Of a DNA stretch of 22,469 nt, positions 1 to 8,412 are shown piece after piece. The notes beneath the pieces are model-generated. The model was not told the DNA's origin, did no database searches, and saw nothing but the letters and a program-made list of their open reading frames with translations. The position numbers and the translations under genes were made by a program. Source of the DNA: JAGLSB01 sp023135955 (lineage in GTDB: Bacteria > Bacteroidota > Bacteroidia > Bacteroidales > GCA-2748055); NCBI GenBank assembly GCA_030673645.1, contig DAOVIO010000051.1:1-22469 (forward strand), read 5' to 3'. How positions within the stretch are numbered: position 1 is the stretch's first letter; every line of letters starts with the position of its first letter.

Positions 1-1507
1 TATAATCGGCAAATACTTTTATTTCATCTTGGTCAAGGGGTAGGTTTAGACTTATATTTTTATTTTTTGCATTGGCCAATAGCATTTGAGCAACTTCTGA
101 AATAATAATTCTCAAATCAACTATTCCAGGTTTATAGTTTATTTTATTAGATTGAGTCATTGCCCAGTTTAATAAGTTTTCTAAAAGACCATAAACAGAT
201 GTGGATGAATTATATATTAGTTTGATAAACTCTAATCTTTTTTCATTTTCAAAAGAATTAAAATTTCGGGATAGTAGCTCTGAAAATCCCATAATGGAAT
301 GAATTGGATTCTTTAAGTCATGAGCAATTATAGAAAAGAATTTATCTTTTGTAGCTATCAGAGTTGTTAATTCGTCTCGTTGTTTTCCAATCTGTGCTTC
401 TGCTTCTTTAATTTTTGAAATATCTGTATCTATGACAATCAAACGAATAATTTCTCCATTCTTATCTAGTATTGGAGATATAGTTGTTTGTGACCAAATC
501 TTTTCTCCAGCCGCATTTGTTGACTGAGATTCATAAATACAAGGCGTTTTATTCTTCTTTATTTTCTCGAAAATATGAATGATTTCTTTATTTGAAGAAT
601 TTTCCAGCAAGTTTTTTCCATGCGCCTTTATAAATTTATTAAGGTTCATTCCATATCTCTTTTTGAATCCTTCATTTACCCACTCAAAGTTTCCATTACC
701 ATCCATAATAATGATGGAATTATCTGTCTTGCTTGCTACAAGTGAGAGTTTTTCCAATTCTATGTTAGCTGCAGACAGGCTCTCAGTCTGAGCCTTGAGT
801 TCTTCTGCCTGCTGATGATTTTTTTCCTGTTTTTCTTCTAATACAATAATTTCCTGTAAAGCTTTGTATTTTTCTCTACTCTGTTTTTCTGCTTCTTTTT
901 GGTCTGATATATCCCGACTAATTCCTACAATGCCAATAATATTACCTTTTTTGTTTTTCAATGGTACTTTTGTAGTAGATACTACGATCTCTTCCTGGAT
1001 CAGATTATAGCCCTTTTCTTCTTCATTAATAATCTGACCATCTCTTTTTATTAAATTCTGCTCATCCCGAAAAAAATCATCGGCAAACTCTTTTGGATAA
1101 AAATCATAATCAGTTTTCCCAATCAGGTCTTCAGGATTTTCAGCGCCCATTATTTTTGCCACATGAATATTTCCAATTATAAACCGACTTTCCCTGTCTT
1201 TAATGTATATTCTGTCCGGCATAACATTAATCATCGTGAGGATAAGATTTTCCTCATCCAGAATATTTGCTGATTGTTTTTTGAAATCGTCTTGTTGAAA
1301 AAGTATCTTTTCCTGCGATTCACTAATTAGTGATTTAGTTTCCGGAGTAGATTCATCCTTATTTTTACGAGTCTTTCGTAGTAGAATTATATAATAGAGA
1401 ATAAGAATGAGGAGAAGTATAAATACAATGTGATATATCCATAGATTATCTCTTACAAAAGAATTTATGTCAGAAATTAATAAAAGATAGTGATTAGATT
1501 GATACAT
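1..1507 (-). CDS. Sensor histidine kinase with two PAS domains (partial, C-terminus cut off)
   Basis: The reading frame starts at ATG 1507 and runs open off the left edge, giving about 502 residues. One hydrophobic membrane segment (residues 24-43) is followed by a charged linker, a first PAS domain (about 85-205, ending VGISRDISDQK), a coiled-coil linker rich in Glu, Lys and Gln (205-255), a second PAS domain (about 252-370, ending VIDTDISKIKEAE) and a HisKA domain. The H-box reads FFSIIAHDLKNPIHSIMGF, so His396 is the expected phosphorylation site. Only the first part of the link to the HATPase domain lies inside the window, so the N, G1 and G2 boxes cannot be checked. The short N-terminus before the membrane segment leaves no real periplasmic sensor, so sensing is probably through the cytoplasmic PAS domains. 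It follows dctM on the same strand after 123 bp. Whether it belongs to the uronate system is unknown; no response regulator is visible. Confidence 0.9.
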   Translation of the reverse strand, partial: MYQSNHYLLLISDINSFVRDNLWIYHIVFILLLILILYYIILLRKTRKNKDESTPETKSLISESQEKILFQQDDFKKQSANILDEENLILTMINVMPDRIYIKDRESRFIIGNIHVAKIMGAENPEDLIGKTDYDFYPKEFADDFFRDEQNLIKRDGQIINEEEKGYNLIQEEIVVSTTKVPLKNKKGNIIGIVGISRDISDQKEAEKQSREKYKALQEIIVLEEKQEKNHQQAEELKAQTESLSAANIELEKLSLVASKTDNSIIIMDGNGNFEWVNEGFKKRYGMNLNKFIKAHGKNLLENSSNKEIIHIFEKIKKNKTPCIYESQSTNAAGEKIWSQTTISPILDKNGEIIRLIVIDTDISKIKEAEAQIGKQRDELTTLIATKDKFFSIIAHDLKNPIHSIMGFSELLSRNFNSFENEKRLEFIKLIYNSSTSVYGLLENLLNWAMTQSNKINYKPGIVDLRIIISEVAQMLLANAKNKNISLNLPLDQDEIKVFADY

Positions 1508-1630
1508 ATATTGAAATTAAGTCACTTTTAAATCTTTTTAAGAGTGATTAATATCAATAAAGATAAACAATAAGTAAAATAGATTTTTAATTATTGTAAT
1601 TACTTATTCACTTCACAGGCAAATGCTTAA

Positions 1631-3088
1631 TTATTTGATAAAGATTCCTGGTAACCATAAACTTAGCTCGGGAATATATGTCACAAGCATCAAAATGATA
1701 ATCATTGCCACAAACATTGGTAATAGTGGTTTTACAACTTTTTCAATCTTTATATTTGCTACACTGCAACCAATAAACAATACCGATCCAACAGGTGGAG
1801 TACATAATCCAACGCTGAGATTCAGAACCATCATAATTCCAAAGTGAATGGGATCCATTCCAAGTTGACTTACAACTATGGGAAGGAATATGGGAGTAAA
1901 AATGAGAACGGCAGGTGTCATGTCCATAAAAACGCCGACAAACAGTAATATAAAGTTGATAATCAACAGTATTACTAGAGGATTGTCACTAATACTCAAT
2001 AAACCACTGCTAACATTCTGTGGAATATTCTCATAAGACATTATCCATGATAATCCAATTGAAGTCCCAACCAATAGTAGTACTATGGCTGTAGTTCTGA
2101 CAGATCTAATAATGATAGCAGGTAAATTAGCGAATGAAACTTGCTTATATATAAAGGCTAATACTAGTGCATATAGAACTGCAACAGCTGATGCTTCAGT
2201 TGCTGTGAAATATCCGGCTACGATACCACCAATTACTATTACCAAAAGCATGAGAGAGGGAATTGCGTCAATAAACGTTCTTAATGAATGCAAAAATTTC
2301 TCATGCAATTTAACCGATTTGTATACAATAAATGCCAGGATACTCCCCCCAAATAAAATAAAAACAGTATTGTGAACAGCGGCAGGAGTTTTGTCACCAA
2401 GTATATTTAATCCGACAATTATTCCAGCTACAACTGCTGTTAAACCGGCAATTTTGGAAAGCATTTTAATTACACCAACAGTACCTTTGTTTTTTCGTAT
2501 TATCATTGACATTGCTACAAGCATAATTGCAAGTCCAGTCATTATTCCAGGAATATAACCGGCAAGGAAAAGAGCAGTTATAGATGCGCCGCCACTTGCC
2601 AGAGAGTATACAATCAAAATATTACTGGGTGGAATAGAAAGTCCTGTTGTTGCTGAAGTAATATTTACCGCAGCGCTGAAGTTTTCGTTATATCCTTCTT
2701 TTTTCATTTCAGGACCCATTATGCTGCCAATGGCAGAAGCTGCTGCTGCTGCTGATCCGGAAATAGCACCAAATAACATATTTGCAAATACATTTACAAA
2801 TGCCAATCCGCCGGGTAAGCCACCAACCAGAACTCTTGCTAAATTAATTAGCCTGATGGCAATACCTCCTGAGTTCATTATATTTCCTGCAAGAATGAAA
2901 AAAGGAATTGCAAGGAGAGCAAAACTATCAAGTCCCGTACTCATTCTATGTGCAAAAGTCGTAAAGGCAGGTAATGAATCTATTGATAGCAACATAGTAA
3001 TGATTCCTGAGACACCGATGCTAAATGCAATGGGTACTCCAATTCCTAATAGAATAATAAAACTTACAACGAGTATGAGAACTTCCAT
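1631..3088 (-). CDS. dctM: TRAP transporter large permease subunit (DctM family)
   Basis: This 485-residue protein is almost wholly hydrophobic, with roughly a dozen membrane segments. It has the DctM look: N-terminal VSFIILLGIGVPIAFSIG, LLAIPFFILAGNIMNSGGI near residues 58-76, a Gly/Ala/Ser-rich stretch GAISGSAAAAASAIGSIMGP, and a C-terminal half with MDMTPAVLIFTPIFLPI and LNLSVGLCTPPVGSVLF. In the TRAP family this subunit forms the sodium-coupled channel for a substrate delivered by DctP. It is the last gene of the uronate operon, 11 bp after dctQ. Length is slightly above the usual 425-450 residues because of a longer central region (about residues 200-270). The family call is certain; uronate as substrate is inferred from the neighbours. 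Confidence 0.95.
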   Translation of the reverse strand: MEVLILVVSFIILLGIGVPIAFSIGVSGIITMLLSIDSLPAFTTFAHRMSTGLDSFALLAIPFFILAGNIMNSGGIAIRLINLARVLVGGLPGGLAFVNVFANMLFGAISGSAAAAASAIGSIMGPEMKKEGYNENFSAAVNITSATTGLSIPPSNILIVYSLASGGASITALFLAGYIPGIMTGLAIMLVAMSMIIRKNKGTVGVIKMLSKIAGLTAVVAGIIVGLNILGDKTPAAVHNTVFILFGGSILAFIVYKSVKLHEKFLHSLRTFIDAIPSLMLLVIVIGGIVAGYFTATEASAVAVLYALVLAFIYKQVSFANLPAIIIRSVRTTAIVLLLVGTSIGLSWIMSYENIPQNVSSGLLSISDNPLVILLIINFILLFVGVFMDMTPAVLIFTPIFLPIVVSQLGMDPIHFGIMMVLNLSVGLCTPPVGSVLFIGCSVANIKIEKVVKPLLPMFVAMIIILMLVTYIPELSLWLPGIFIK

Positions 3089-3099
3089 AATTTCGAAAA

Positions 3100-3573
3100 T
3101 TATTTATCAGATTTATAAATCAGATTTAAGTTGAACACAGAATAATAAACAATCAATAATCCGCTTATTGGCATAACCATATAAACAAATCCAAGTGGCA
3201 GTTGAAGAGCAGCTGATTTTACTTCCAGAATAAATCGAGTATAGACTAACCAGGTGCCACCTATAAACATAACTGTGAATGCGAACATGAAAATGATAAC
3301 GTTAATTAGGATTTGGAGTCTTTTTTTCTTCAGACCTGTAGATCTCTGAAGCACAATATCAATTGCTAAGTGCTCATTTCTCCCGGCAACATATGCTGCT
3401 CCTAACATTCCCACCCATATGAGGAGAAAGCCTGCCAATTCATCAGTAAAACTGCTTGGAGAACTTAGTATATATCGACTGATTACTTGCCAAAGAACAT
3501 CAATTACCAATATTGACATAATGGCAACCAGAACATATTCCAAAATCTTATTTAATTTTTGATTAAAATTCAT
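3100..3573 (-). CDS. dctQ: TRAP transporter small permease subunit (DctQ family)
   Basis: This 157-residue membrane protein has four hydrophobic segments (about 11-31, 46-66, 88-110 and 130-150), the standard DctQ topology. Family features are the VISRYIL segment followed by FTDELAGFLLIWVGMLGAAY, a Glu-containing motif typical of DctQ, and GRNEHLAIDIV in the following loop. It pairs with DctM in the inner membrane and is needed for transport in this family. It sits between dctP and dctM with 11-bp gaps on both sides, so the three are surely co-transcribed. Small permeases diverge quickly, so the call rests on topology and position as much as on sequence. Confidence 0.93.
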   Translation of the reverse strand: MNFNQKLNKILEYVLVAIMSILVIDVLWQVISRYILSSPSSFTDELAGFLLIWVGMLGAAYVAGRNEHLAIDIVLQRSTGLKKKRLQILINVIIFMFAFTVMFIGGTWLVYTRFILEVKSAALQLPLGFVYMVMPISGLLIVYYSVFNLNLIYKSDK

Positions 3574-3584
3574 AATTTTTCTTT

Positions 3585-4601
3585 TTATTCTTCTGACTGT
3601 ATTCTTTGTATCAGGTCACTTAATATTGGATCATCTTTGAACATGTTAAGCATATCGCTAACTTTTTCTGCAAATGGTTCTTTATCCGGTCTAATTATAG
3701 TTACGCCTGCTTTTTCTACTTCTCTCAGTGATTCTTCAACAGATTCTGCCCAGAGTTTCCTCTCGACAATTACTGACTCATCTGCAGCTTGTTGTAACCA
3801 ACTTTGTTGTTGCTCATTTAGTTGGTCCCAGATTTTCTTACTAATAATTAATACATCCGGAACCATACTATGCTCATTCAATGAATAAAATTTACAAACT
3901 TCATAATGGTGAGAAGTGTAGAAGCTTGGTGGATTATTTTCCGCTCCATCTACAACACCACTTTGCAGGGCAGTATAAAGTTCTCCCCACGAAATAGGAG
4001 TAGGAGAGCCTCCAAGGCTTTTTACGAGATTCATAGCAATAATAGATTTCATTACTCGTATTTTCATACCTGATAAATCATCAGGGTGGTTAATTGGTTT
4101 GTCAATAGTATAAAAACTACGACTACCTGCATCATAGAAAGCGAGACCTCTCAGCCAATAAGGTTCTGAGCTTAATAATATTTCTTTTCCGATTTCGCCA
4201 TCCAGAACATTAAATCCGTGCTCTTTGGATCTGAAAATATACGGTATACCGAGTGCTTTATATTCGCTCGTAAAGCCCTCCATAATTGCCGCAGAGACCT
4301 TAGTAATCGCAAGACTCCCAATTTGCAGTAATTCTACACATTGTTGCTCTGATCCTAATTGGCCGGAAGGATAAATTTCAATTTGAAGTTGCCCATCGGA
4401 TATTTCATTACACCTATCTGCCATATATACCATTGCATTATGAACAGGGTGTGATGGATCAAGCCCATGAGCTAGTTTCAATACTTCATGTGTCTCCTTA
4501 TTCTGGCAAGAAATAAAAAAAGGTATAGCTAATACTAAAAGAACTGTTTTTCTGATCATATATTTTGACTTTGAACTTTTTGCAAATACATAATTTTGCA
4601 T
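3585..4601 (-). CDS. dctP: TRAP transporter solute-binding protein (DctP family), predicted lipoprotein
   Basis: This 338-residue protein is the periplasmic substrate-binding subunit. A hydrophobic segment ends in a lipobox-like FFIS before Cys32, so it is probably anchored to the membrane as a lipoprotein. The DctP fold is clear: LKLAHGLDPSHPVHNAM near the mature N-terminus, IYPSGQLGSEQQCVELLQIG, then LSGMKIRVM with the conserved Arg that binds the substrate carboxylate, WGELYTALQSGVVDGAENN, and VCKFYSLNEHSMVPDVLIIS. The AENNPPSFY stretch resembles sugar-acid-binding members more than the dicarboxylate type, as I recall. ATG 4601 is supported by an AAGGAG 12-17 bases upstream, rare in this window; a second ATG at 4559 would give a shorter, more usual signal peptide. 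The neighbours imply a hexuronate ligand. Confidence 0.93.
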   Translation of the reverse strand: MQNYVFAKSSKSKYMIRKTVLLVLAIPFFISCQNKETHEVLKLAHGLDPSHPVHNAMVYMADRCNEISDGQLQIEIYPSGQLGSEQQCVELLQIGSLAITKVSAAIMEGFTSEYKALGIPYIFRSKEHGFNVLDGEIGKEILLSSEPYWLRGLAFYDAGSRSFYTIDKPINHPDDLSGMKIRVMKSIIAMNLVKSLGGSPTPISWGELYTALQSGVVDGAENNPPSFYTSHHYEVCKFYSLNEHSMVPDVLIISKKIWDQLNEQQQSWLQQAADESVIVERKLWAESVEESLREVEKAGVTIIRPDKEPFAEKVSDMLNMFKDDPILSDLIQRIQSEE

Positions 4602-4612
4602 AAATATTAATA

Positions 4613-4618
4613 CTCCTT
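4613..4618 (-). promoter_or_regulatory. Shine-Dalgarno-like AAGGAG before dctP
   Basis: On the minus strand AAGGAG lies 11 bases ahead of ATG 4601. The other genes of the operon show nothing comparable, as expected in Bacteroidota. It favours the upstream dctP start over ATG 4559, although the spacing is a little long. Confidence 0.4.
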
Positions 4619-4663
4619 ATAAAATTTTTTGCTGATATAAAAGGATCAAATGGAAAGTGCCAA

Positions 4664-5335
4664 TCAACTCCTCAGCTTTTCAATAAGCTTAAGTGTCTCC
4701 CGACATTTATTACTTAATTGATCATAATCTTCATTATTAATTATTTCTTTTGTAATCAGTTTAGATCCCATTCCAACACAATAAACACCCGATTTAAACC
4801 AGGCACTTAGATTTTCTTCTGTAGGTGCAACATCTCCGGTTGGCATAATGGAAGACCAGGGAGAGGGACCCAAAACTGCAGAAACAAAACTAGATCCACC
4901 TACTGCGGAGCCAGGGAATATTTTTACAATTTCTGCACCAAGTTCTTCAGCATAAGAAATTTCTGTTGCTGAACCACATCCAGGCATCCATGCGACCTTT
5001 CTTCGATTACAAACCTTAGCCATGTCTCTTTTTAAAACTGGAGAGACGATGAAGGCAGCTCCTAATTGCATATATATACTAGCTGTACCAGCATCCATAA
5101 CGGAGCCCGCTCCTAATATCATATCTGGCAATTCTTTCTCTGCCCATTTATTAAGTTCCGCAAAAACTTCATGAGCAAAATCCCCTCGATTAGTGTATTC
5201 GAAAGAGCGAAGTCCTCCATTGTAACAGGCGGTAAGGATTTTCTTCATACGATCTATGTCCGGACTGTAGTAAACAGGTATCATTCCTTGCTCACCAACT
5301 TTGTTAATAACATTTAATCGTTTAAATCTTGCCAT
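4664..5335 (-). CDS. eda: 2-keto-3-deoxy-6-phosphogluconate aldolase family protein
   Basis: The protein has 223 residues and is a class I TIM-barrel aldolase of the KDPG/KHG family. It would cleave KDPG to pyruvate and glyceraldehyde 3-phosphate, the last step for all uronates here. Visible family features are the catalytic Glu46 in LRSFEYTNRG, GAGSV (75-79), AAFIVSP (93-99), MPGC (117-120), the Schiff-base Lys138 in EIVKIFPG, and MPTGDV (164-169) for phosphate binding. Two motifs differ from the textbook enzyme as I recall it: EYTNR where EVTLR is usual, and MPGC where TPGC is usual. These may mark a Bacteroidota subgroup or a shifted substrate. It lies 62 bp before dctP and 40 bp after the DUF4861 gene in the same operon. 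Confidence 0.92.
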   Translation of the reverse strand: MARFKRLNVINKVGEQGMIPVYYSPDIDRMKKILTACYNGGLRSFEYTNRGDFAHEVFAELNKWAEKELPDMILGAGSVMDAGTASIYMQLGAAFIVSPVLKRDMAKVCNRRKVAWMPGCGSATEISYAEELGAEIVKIFPGSAVGGSSFVSAVLGPSPWSSIMPTGDVAPTEENLSAWFKSGVYCVGMGSKLITKEIINNEDYDQLSNKCRETLKLIEKLRS

Positions 5336-5375
5336 AATCTGTCGAAAATAATGAAAATTTTATGATAATTGATAT

Positions 5376-6641
5376 TTATTCAGAAATATACCTAATTGGA
5401 TTTTCGCGCTTGTTTATTTCAGTTCGAATAGCATCAATATTATTTTCAGGATTTGAAAACTTACTATCTGAGGTTTCCCAAAATGCATAAAACCAATAAT
5501 CGACTTTTTGTTGAGGTTCAGTATTAAATTTTATGAAATAAGTCTGAGTAATTCCATCACCAGTTTCAGGACATGCTCCTGTTTCTTGTACCAGATTATT
5601 TTTGGCAACTATTGCCAATGTTAGATCTACATGGTTATAGGCTTGTACATCATGCGTATAATAGACATTGTATTTATCTGAAATTTGCTCAATATAGAAA
5701 TCTTCACTATCTAAATTTACAATTCCAGTAACAAATTCAGCATCATCAACATTACTGTTTAGTACCAGGCTTGAATTATAAGAATAGGAATTAGCTGTAA
5801 TTTTTACATAATGATCGATGTCAAATTCTTTTCCACCCGCTTTCCAGCCTGGGAAAGAAAAGCGAAATTCAGATTGTAAGTCACCTTCATATAGTCTTTG
5901 AAAAGTTCCTTTCCCATTATCGCCAATTCGATATAAAGAGTCCTGAGTAAATAGTGCAATAGCGCCAGATCCTAGAGAATTTCCAACCTTTAGAATATCC
6001 ATTCCCCAATCAGCAAACTCGTGATAAGATTCAACAGGAGGAAGCTCGGAATTACTTTTAGTATATTTATTAACGCCAACATTTTCTAGAGCCATCTCAC
6101 TTGTTAACTTACCAAAAATATCCATCCCGTTTCTCAGGTCGAAATAATTTCTGAATCCAACTTTATCATTTTCCCATGCTGGACCCTCCATCTGGAGAAT
6201 CTTAGAAGTTTCTTTCGTTTCAACTGTTTGAATCCTTTCTGCATAATCAAGTTCAGTATCAAAATCGTCATGAGCTGCAAATCGAATATTAGTTTTCGCA
6301 ATGAAATCAGGGTATTCATCGGCAGGTATAATTTGTACAAGGATAGATTTTTGAGAAGAAGCTAATAAGTTTATTTCTATAAGGATATCATCAATAGAGC
6401 CGTCCTTTTCATAATCGATAAATTGAGTGGTTAAAGTATCCCCTCCATCTATAAAAACAGGAAGTTGTGTTTCATCAAACTCACCAATTAGCTCTGAAAG
6501 ATCATTATAAGGTATTTGTACAATCTCATCTTCACGATCGATTGCCAAGGGGTTAGAAAATATAATATTCGATGTCTTATTCAGATTACAACTGCTTATT
6601 ACCAGTAGAAATAATGCTAATAAAAGATTAATATTTTTCAT
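5376..6641 (-). CDS. DUF4861 family lipoprotein of unknown function
   Basis: This 421-residue protein begins with a lipoprotein signal peptide whose lipobox is ISS before Cys18, so it is predicted to be membrane-attached outside the cytoplasm. I recognise the DUF4861 family from the central stretch EGPAWENDKVGFRNYFDLRN (about residues 152-171) followed by GMDIFGK, and from the C-terminal part with beta-rich, Trp- and Tyr-containing segments such as YWFYAFWETSD. A short N-terminal beta domain (about 30-125) precedes it. The activity is not known to me. Members often sit among uronate and polyuronide genes, and here the gene lies between eda and kduD with 15 bp to kduD. A role in binding or processing uronate-containing material at the cell surface is plausible but unproven. 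Several conserved acidic and aromatic residues would suit a carbohydrate-active protein. Confidence 0.85.
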   Translation of the reverse strand: MKNINLLLALFLLVISSCNLNKTSNIIFSNPLAIDREDEIVQIPYNDLSELIGEFDETQLPVFIDGGDTLTTQFIDYEKDGSIDDILIEINLLASSQKSILVQIIPADEYPDFIAKTNIRFAAHDDFDTELDYAERIQTVETKETSKILQMEGPAWENDKVGFRNYFDLRNGMDIFGKLTSEMALENVGVNKYTKSNSELPPVESYHEFADWGMDILKVGNSLGSGAIALFTQDSLYRIGDNGKGTFQRLYEGDLQSEFRFSFPGWKAGGKEFDIDHYVKITANSYSYNSSLVLNSNVDDAEFVTGIVNLDSEDFYIEQISDKYNVYYTHDVQAYNHVDLTLAIVAKNNLVQETGACPETGDGITQTYFIKFNTEPQQKVDYWFYAFWETSDSKFSNPENNIDAIRTEINKRENPIRYISE

Positions 6642-6656
6642 ATGTTTAATATTTAC

Positions 6657-7448
6657 TTATTCTTCATTTGAAGGCTTACCAATCGTAGCAAGAATTCCCC
6701 CGTCGACATATACTACCTGACCGTTAACAAAATCAGAAGCTTTTGACGCAAGGAATACAGCTGTTCCCATAAGGTCTGATGGATCTCCCCAACGGCCTGC
6801 AGGTGTTCTGTTGATGATAAATTCGTTAAAAGGATGACCATCAACGCGTATCGGAGCTGTTTGTGTTGTCGCAAAGTAGCCTGGTCCAATACCATTAGAT
6901 TGTATATTGAATCTGGCCCATTCTGTAGCCATATTCCGAGTTAGCATTTTAAGTCCGCCTTTGGCAGCTGCATAGGCAGAAACTGTATTTCTTCCCAATT
7001 CACTCATCATGGAACACATATTAATTACTTTCCCGCCTCCGCGCTTAATCATACCCGGAACAATATGTTTGGCCATTATAAAAGGTGCAACGAGGTCAAC
7101 GTCTAAAACCTGCTTGAAATCTTCAACTTCCATATCGACAATAGGAACTCTTTTGATAATTCCGGCGTTATTAACCAGTATATCAATTGGCCCAACCTCT
7201 TTTTCAATTTTGGCCACAGATTCTATTACTTCTTTCTCATTGGTAACGTCAAAAACATATGTGCTTACATCTAAACCATTTTCCGCATATTCTTTTTTTG
7301 CATTCTCTAACTTGTCAGGAAATATGTCATTTACTATAATTTTTGCCCCGGCTTTGCCTAATCCAGTTGCTATAGCCATTCCTAGTCCATGAGTACCACC
7401 TGTAACAAGAGCTCTTTTTCCTTTCAGATTAAATAATTCAGTAGACAT
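6657..7448 (-). CDS. kduD: 2-dehydro-3-deoxy-D-gluconate 5-dehydrogenase (KduD; SDR family)
   Basis: This 263-residue classical short-chain dehydrogenase has the cofactor motif TGGTHGLG (16-23), NNAG (93-96), and the catalytic set Ser146, Tyr159 and Lys163 in SAYAAAKGG. The length and the C-terminal FVNGQVVYVDGGILATIG are typical of the KduD/gluconate 5-dehydrogenase group. KduD interconverts 2,5-diketo-3-deoxygluconate and 2-keto-3-deoxygluconate with NAD(H). It lies 12 bp after kduI, which makes its substrate, so KduD is favoured over gluconate 5-dehydrogenase (IdnO), which is close in sequence. Together KduI and KduD process the unsaturated uronates released by pectate, alginate-like or glycosaminoglycan lyase pathways. 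Cofactor preference was not assigned. Confidence 0.88.
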   Translation of the reverse strand: MSTELFNLKGKRALVTGGTHGLGMAIATGLGKAGAKIIVNDIFPDKLENAKKEYAENGLDVSTYVFDVTNEKEVIESVAKIEKEVGPIDILVNNAGIIKRVPIVDMEVEDFKQVLDVDLVAPFIMAKHIVPGMIKRGGGKVINMCSMMSELGRNTVSAYAAAKGGLKMLTRNMATEWARFNIQSNGIGPGYFATTQTAPIRVDGHPFNEFIINRTPAGRWGDPSDLMGTAVFLASKASDFVNGQVVYVDGGILATIGKPSNEE

Positions 7449-7460
7449 AATATTCTTAGT

Positions 7461-8303
7461 TTATTTGATTTCCTCAATTTTTACAGCGTCCATATCGCCA
7501 TAATCCAGATTTTCTCCAGCCATCCCCCAAATAAAAATATAGTTTGAAGTGCCTGCAGCAGAATGGATTGACCAGGGAGGTGAAATTACGGCTTCTTCAT
7601 TCTTCAACCATATATGACGTGTCTCATCGGGCTCACCCATAAAATGACAGATGGCCTGATTTTCAGGAACCTCAAAATAAAAATATGCTTCCATTCTTCT
7701 GCTGTGAACGTGTGGAGGCATAGTATTCCATACACTTCCTGATTGCAATTCGGTCATTCCCATTTGTAACTGACAGGTTTCAACAACAGAATTTACAAGT
7801 AACTTATTGATCTTTCTTGCATTAGAAGTTTCCAGAGCTCCAAGTTCCATAACTTCAGCCTCTGCAAGAGTAACTCTTTTAGAAGGGAAGGATTTATGCG
7901 CCGGAGCTGAATTTATATAAAAATGTGCTGGATTTTTAGAATCTTCAGATTGAAATTCAACATTTTTTGTCCCGCTACCAATATAAAGAGCATCTTTATA
8001 ATTTAAGGTGAACTTCTGATCATCTGCAATAACAATTCCAGTTCCTCCAACATTAATTATACCCATTTCTCTTCTGTCGAGGAAGTTTTCTGCTTTCAAT
8101 GGATCAATAGTCTCAAGTTTAACAGAAGTTTCAACAGGAACGGTTCCTCCTACTATGAGTCTGTCATTAAAAGAGTACACAAGGTTAATCTCATCCTTTT
8201 TCATGATACCATCTGCAAGAAATTCATCACGAATCCTTTGAGTATCGTAATTTACTGCATCGTCTGGATGATTAGCATACCGAATCTGATAATTTGATGC
8301 CAT
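7461..8303 (-). CDS. kduI: 5-dehydro-4-deoxy-D-glucuronate (DKI) isomerase
   Basis: KduI is a zinc-dependent cupin that turns 4-deoxy-L-threo-5-hexosulose uronate into 2,5-diketo-3-deoxygluconate. At 280 residues it has the usual length. The metal ligands are visible: His198 and His200 in MPPHVHSRRMEAYFYF, Glu205, and His247 in SPPWSIHSAAG, each shifted by two from the residues I recall for the E. coli enzyme. The N-terminus (YQIRYANHPDDAVNYDTQRI) and the C-terminal IFIWGMAGENLDYGDMD are also typical. It is followed by kduD after 12 bp. A 109-bp gap separates it from uxaC upstream, the largest gap in the operon, and that gap holds an octamer repeat array. Confidence 0.96.
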   Translation of the reverse strand: MASNYQIRYANHPDDAVNYDTQRIRDEFLADGIMKKDEINLVYSFNDRLIVGGTVPVETSVKLETIDPLKAENFLDRREMGIINVGGTGIVIADDQKFTLNYKDALYIGSGTKNVEFQSEDSKNPAHFYINSAPAHKSFPSKRVTLAEAEVMELGALETSNARKINKLLVNSVVETCQLQMGMTELQSGSVWNTMPPHVHSRRMEAYFYFEVPENQAICHFMGEPDETRHIWLKNEEAVISPPWSIHSAAGTSNYIFIWGMAGENLDYGDMDAVKIEEIK

Positions 8304-8362
8304 TTTATTTAAGTTTTATTTTATAAATAATTATTTATTTCTTCATTTTGCTCATTGAGAGA

Positions 8363-8409
8363 TCAACCCCTCAACCCCTCAACCACTCAACCCCTCAACC
8401 AACAACCCC
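8363..8409. repeat. Octamer tandem repeat TCAACCMC (five units plus a degenerate sixth)
   Basis: Five consecutive 8-bp units, TCAACCCC, TCAACCCC, TCAACCAC, TCAACCCC and TCAACCAA, fill 8363-8402, followed by CAACCCCT. The array ends just outside the uxaC stop codon and lies 60 bp before kduI. In the uronate transcript it would read as a G-rich strand with four GGGG runs. A related array lies at 18983-19030. Confidence 0.93.
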
Positions 8410-8412
8410 TAC

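Noticed and set aside
579..791. Open frame on the plus strand opposite the histidine kinase
   Set aside because: It lies inside the PAS-domain coding sequence of the minus-strand kinase and looks like no known protein.
2085..3134. Plus-strand open frames opposite dctM
   Set aside because: They are antisense to clear membrane-segment coding sequence; their length comes from the codon bias of the real gene.
8363..8409. Octamer arrays as a CRISPR array
   Set aside because: The 8-bp units are directly adjacent with no spacers, and no cas genes are present.
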